A stretch of 64,000 nt of DNA, from positions 93,592 through 157,591 of the forward strand of contig CAKTNP010000001.1 of NCBI GenBank assembly GCA_934589155.1. Direction: 5' to 3'. This DNA is from an uncultured Oscillospiraceae bacterium (GTDB lineage Bacteria; Bacillota; Clostridia; Oscillospirales; Oscillospiraceae). A model generated the notes under the pieces. That model was not told where the DNA came from, did no database searches, and was given only the letters and a program-made list of their open reading frames with translations. The translations under genes were made by a program, and so were the position numbers. How positions within the stretch are numbered: the stretch's first letter is position 1; the number at the start of each line of letters is the position of its first letter. Shown in pieces: positions 59,769 through 64,000 of the stretch.

Positions 59769-60659
59769 TCAGCTCCGGGAAATGGCGTATTCCACGGGGG
59801 TGTCGAAGGCGTCCTCCAGCAGCTCCGGCTCCGCCAGCAGCTTTTTCACCAGAGCCATGGTGCCGGAGTAATAATAGCCGTCGGCGATCCGCTCGTCCAG
59901 AATGACTCCGATGGGCAGAGCCATGTGGGGATCCGGGTTGCCGTCCTTGTCATAGTCCGGGACCATCTTTTTCTTGCCCAGTACCACGAAGCAGGAGGCG
60001 GTGCCCCAGTTGCTCAGGTGGTGATAGCCGCACTCCAGGCCGATGGAGCCCAGGTTGGTGACAAAGATAGAGGCGTAGTTGGGATCCTCCTTGCAGATGT
60101 CGTTGGGCACCCAGCCGTGACGGTCCAGGAACAGCAGGATCTTCGCCACCAGCCGCAGGATGGGCCAGGGCAGCTTCACCAGCGTGTCCATAATGCCTGT
60201 GGAGTTGTCCTTCACATTGGTACGGCGGGTCTGGTGGATGATCTTCACCAGGTCCTCATGGAAACCGTCCAGAGTGGAGTTCTCATCCATTTTCAGGAAA
60301 GCCAGGCCCTCCTCCGAGGTATCCTCAAATTTCTTCTTCACCACAAAGGCCAGGGACAAATACTTGCGCATATAGATCCGGTGGTTGACGATGAACCGGT
60401 TCATCTTGGGCCGCAGCACAAAGGCCTTGGCGACGGCGGCGCTGACCACATGGAAATAGGTGTATCTGTCTTCGGTCCGGCCTTCGTTTTTCTTGGCGAG
60501 ATAGTCCTCGATAGGCCGCAGATCGATGTCCTCCGTGATGTAGACCTCATTATCCGCCCGGTTGGGGTAGATGTGGGGCATGAACTGGTTCATGGACGGC
60601 AGGTCCCGAAGCCACCAGCCGTCTTTCCGATCCCCTCGGCGCTTTTTGTATTCTTCCAT
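59769..60659 (-). CDS. CAT/E2-fold acyltransferase-like protein
   Basis: A 296-residue protein resembling the catalytic domain of 2-oxoacid dehydrogenase E2 and chloramphenicol acetyltransferase: YTYFHVVSAAVAKAFVLRPK, NRFIVNHRIYMRKYLSLAFV, FVTNLGSIGLECGYHHLSNW and a C-terminal ILDERIADGYYYSG, where the family's catalytic HxxxDG reads RIADG here. Loss of the catalytic His suggests a non-enzymatic or altered role. There is no lipoyl domain. ATG at 60659; promoter at 60706-60734. Confidence 0.75.
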   Translation of the reverse strand: MEEYKKRRGDRKDGWWLRDLPSMNQFMPHIYPNRADNEVYITEDIDLRPIEDYLAKKNEGRTEDRYTYFHVVSAAVAKAFVLRPKMNRFIVNHRIYMRKYLSLAFVVKKKFEDTSEEGLAFLKMDENSTLDGFHEDLVKIIHQTRRTNVKDNSTGIMDTLVKLPWPILRLVAKILLFLDRHGWVPNDICKEDPNYASIFVTNLGSIGLECGYHHLSNWGTASCFVVLGKKKMVPDYDKDGNPDPHMALPIGVILDERIADGYYYSGTMALVKKLLAEPELLEDAFDTPVEYAISRS

Positions 60660-60705
60660 CTTTTTACGCTCCTCACATAGGGGCCAAAGCCCAAAAACTG
60701 CGTCA

Positions 60706-60734
60706 ATTATACAAGAACTTCTGCCATAATGCAA
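60706..60734 (-). promoter_or_regulatory. Promoter of the CAT-fold/DUF1653/Smr unit
   Basis: TTGCAT (60729-60734) and TATAAT (60706-60711) on the minus strand, 17-base spacer. Confidence 0.75.
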
Positions 60735-60758
60735 TAGGGAAGTGGCGGGAGCTGTCCT

Positions 60759-60787
60759 TTGCTTTTCCGGCGCTTGTGTGGTATGAT
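60759..60787 (+). promoter_or_regulatory. Promoter of tex
   Basis: TTGCTT (60759-60764) and TATGAT (60782-60787), 17-base spacer, start near 60794, 22 bases before the ATG. It is divergent from the CAT-fold promoter. Confidence 0.7.
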
Positions 60788-60815
60788 GATTTCATTACGG
60801 GAAAAGGAGACGCCT

Positions 60816-62969
<2,154 letters not shown>

Positions 62970-63010
62970 GAAAGCGGGGGCTTCATGAAGCAAATGATTG
63001 GAGAAATGCC

Positions 63011-63712
63011 ATGACGATCCACTGTGTATGGGAGCATAACGGCAGCGACAGCCTGCTGTATGCGGTAGATTTCGTGGGGGCCTATACCCGCGGGGAGACC
63101 TTGGAGGCCGCCCTCCGGAAAATGCCGGAGGAGATCACTTCTTATCTCAAATGGCGCGGCAAGGAAGCAGATACAAGCATGGAGATCGCAGTGATCGGAG
63201 AAAAGGCCTCCGGGCTTGCCATCTGCGACGCGGATTCCGATGTGCTCTTTGAAAGTGAAAAAGCGACGCTGACAGCGGAAGAATATGGCACGTTCAAGGC
63301 TCTTGCTTTGAAGTCGGCAGGGGACTTCCAAGCCCTGTATGATTCCGTTCCCCACAAGAACGCGGCCACGGCGCCCCAGCGCAGGACCTTTTACGGGGAA
63401 GTCCCCCGCACGGCCGCCGAAATGTATACCCATACGAAAAACGTAAACGACTATTATTTTGCGGAGATCCTTGTGGATGCCGACAATGACGGAAGCATCT
63501 ATGAGTGCCGTGCGCGGGGCTTTGCAGCGCTGGAGGCAAAGCCGGACTTTCTTCAGAATGCGGTGATCGAGGGCAGCTATGGGGAGGATTGGTCCCTGCG
63601 GAAGGTGCTCCGCCGGTTCATTTGGCATGACCGCATTCACGCAAAGGCCATGTATCGAATGGCCGTAAAGCTCTTTGGGGCGGAGAATATTCTAAACCCG
63701 TTTTGCTTTTGA
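63011..63712 (+). CDS. Hypothetical protein with DinB-like C-terminus
   Basis: A 233-residue protein. The first 75 residues resemble a HicB-type ferredoxin-like domain (SLLYAVDFVGAYTRGETLEA then ALRKMPEEITSYLKWRG). The last 60 (VIEGSYGEDWSLRKVLRRFI then WHDRIHAKAMYRM) have the His spacing of DinB/YfiT-like metal-binding four-helix proteins. No function can be given. It starts 41 bases after tex and may be read with it. Confidence 0.7.
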   Translation: MTIHCVWEHNGSDSLLYAVDFVGAYTRGETLEAALRKMPEEITSYLKWRGKEADTSMEIAVIGEKASGLAICDADSDVLFESEKATLTAEEYGTFKALALKSAGDFQALYDSVPHKNAATAPQRRTFYGEVPRTAAEMYTHTKNVNDYYFAEILVDADNDGSIYECRARGFAALEAKPDFLQNAVIEGSYGEDWSLRKVLRRFIWHDRIHAKAMYRMAVKLFGAENILNPFCF

Positions 63713-64000
63713 GGAAGGAACCATAGCCCCCGCCGGGGGACCCATATCCGCAGAATGCCTCGGCCCCTACGAGTGCGGAGCGGACAGCAGAATAGTCCAA
63801 ATTCCGTAGAAATCCCAGGTGTGCAGTTGAAGAATTTATTTTTTCAACAGGACTGTGGTACTTCTGATTTTGAATTAGCTTTGTTGTTATCTCTAAAATC
63901 CTAGGCGGAGGGGCGATTCTGTTTACGAAATCGCCCAAGAGTTAAGCCAGGTAATCTCTCCGGGTTTCGGAGGGAGGGATTGTTAAGGGAGGGGCGTCCC
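63713..64000. other. Non-coding right end
   Basis: No gene with a ribosome site is visible in these 288 bases. A GGGCGATT/AATCGCCC inverted repeat (63911-63918 with 63929-63936) could be a hairpin. The rest shows no recognisable structure. Confidence 0.5.

Overview
The window looks like a chromosomal segment of a fairly high-GC gut-type Firmicute (class Clostridia, probably Oscillospiraceae). The basis is AAGGAG-type ribosome sites, TTGACA/TATAAT promoters, a CCA-encoding initiator tRNA, a type I-C CRISPR-Cas locus, SLH and SipW/TasA surface proteins and InlB-type repeats. This placement is an inference from gene content, not from a marker gene.

Positions 1-10272, all on the minus strand, hold two adjacent transcription units. 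One has a CoA-acylating aldehyde dehydrogenase, a thiolase, a DUF35 zinc-ribbon partner and a CoA-disulfide-reductase-like flavoenzyme. The other has a ribose-type ABC importer, MtnK (methylthioribose kinase), a class II aldolase and the start of what is probably mtnA at the left edge. Together they read as a catabolic route for 5-methylthioribose or 5-deoxyribose: import, phosphorylation, isomerisation, cleavage to DHAP plus a C2 aldehyde, and capture of the aldehyde as an acyl-CoA. The two promoters share an ACAACAT motif and palindromes. An MBL-fold hydrolase, an HtrA protease and an SLH-domain surface protein follow (10359-14331).

Positions 14687-25309 are a complete type I-C CRISPR-Cas system on the minus strand: cas3 with its own promoter, then cas5-cas8c-cas7-cas4-cas1-cas2 from a second promoter, then an array of 38 repeats and 37 spacers. 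Two spacer pairs hit the same targets.

Position 25514 starts an initiator tRNA-fMet whose 3' half is the attachment site of a 10.75 kb element (25592-36341), bounded by a 46-bp direct repeat. It carries an integrase with an embedded HTH, a repressor and divergent promoter, replication genes, small and large terminase, a gene with two in-frame starts, a sigma factor, a second repressor switch with three palindromic operators, and a RelE/Xre toxin-antitoxin pair. It has no portal, capsid, tail or lysis gene, so it is either a phage satellite or a prophage stripped of its structural genes.

Positions 36423-37604 are a graveyard of IS3, IstB and OppA fragments. A strong promoter and a structured, terminator-ending leader (37896-38170) then drive a surface-fibre locus at 38198-56466: two SipW-type signal peptidases, three TasA-like secreted proteins, a membrane protein with a TasA-like ectodomain, and a single 4478-residue secreted protein. 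The right end (56556-63712) is housekeeping: a MacB-type ABC transporter, Smr and DUF1653 proteins, a CAT/E2-fold protein, Tex and a hypothetical protein.
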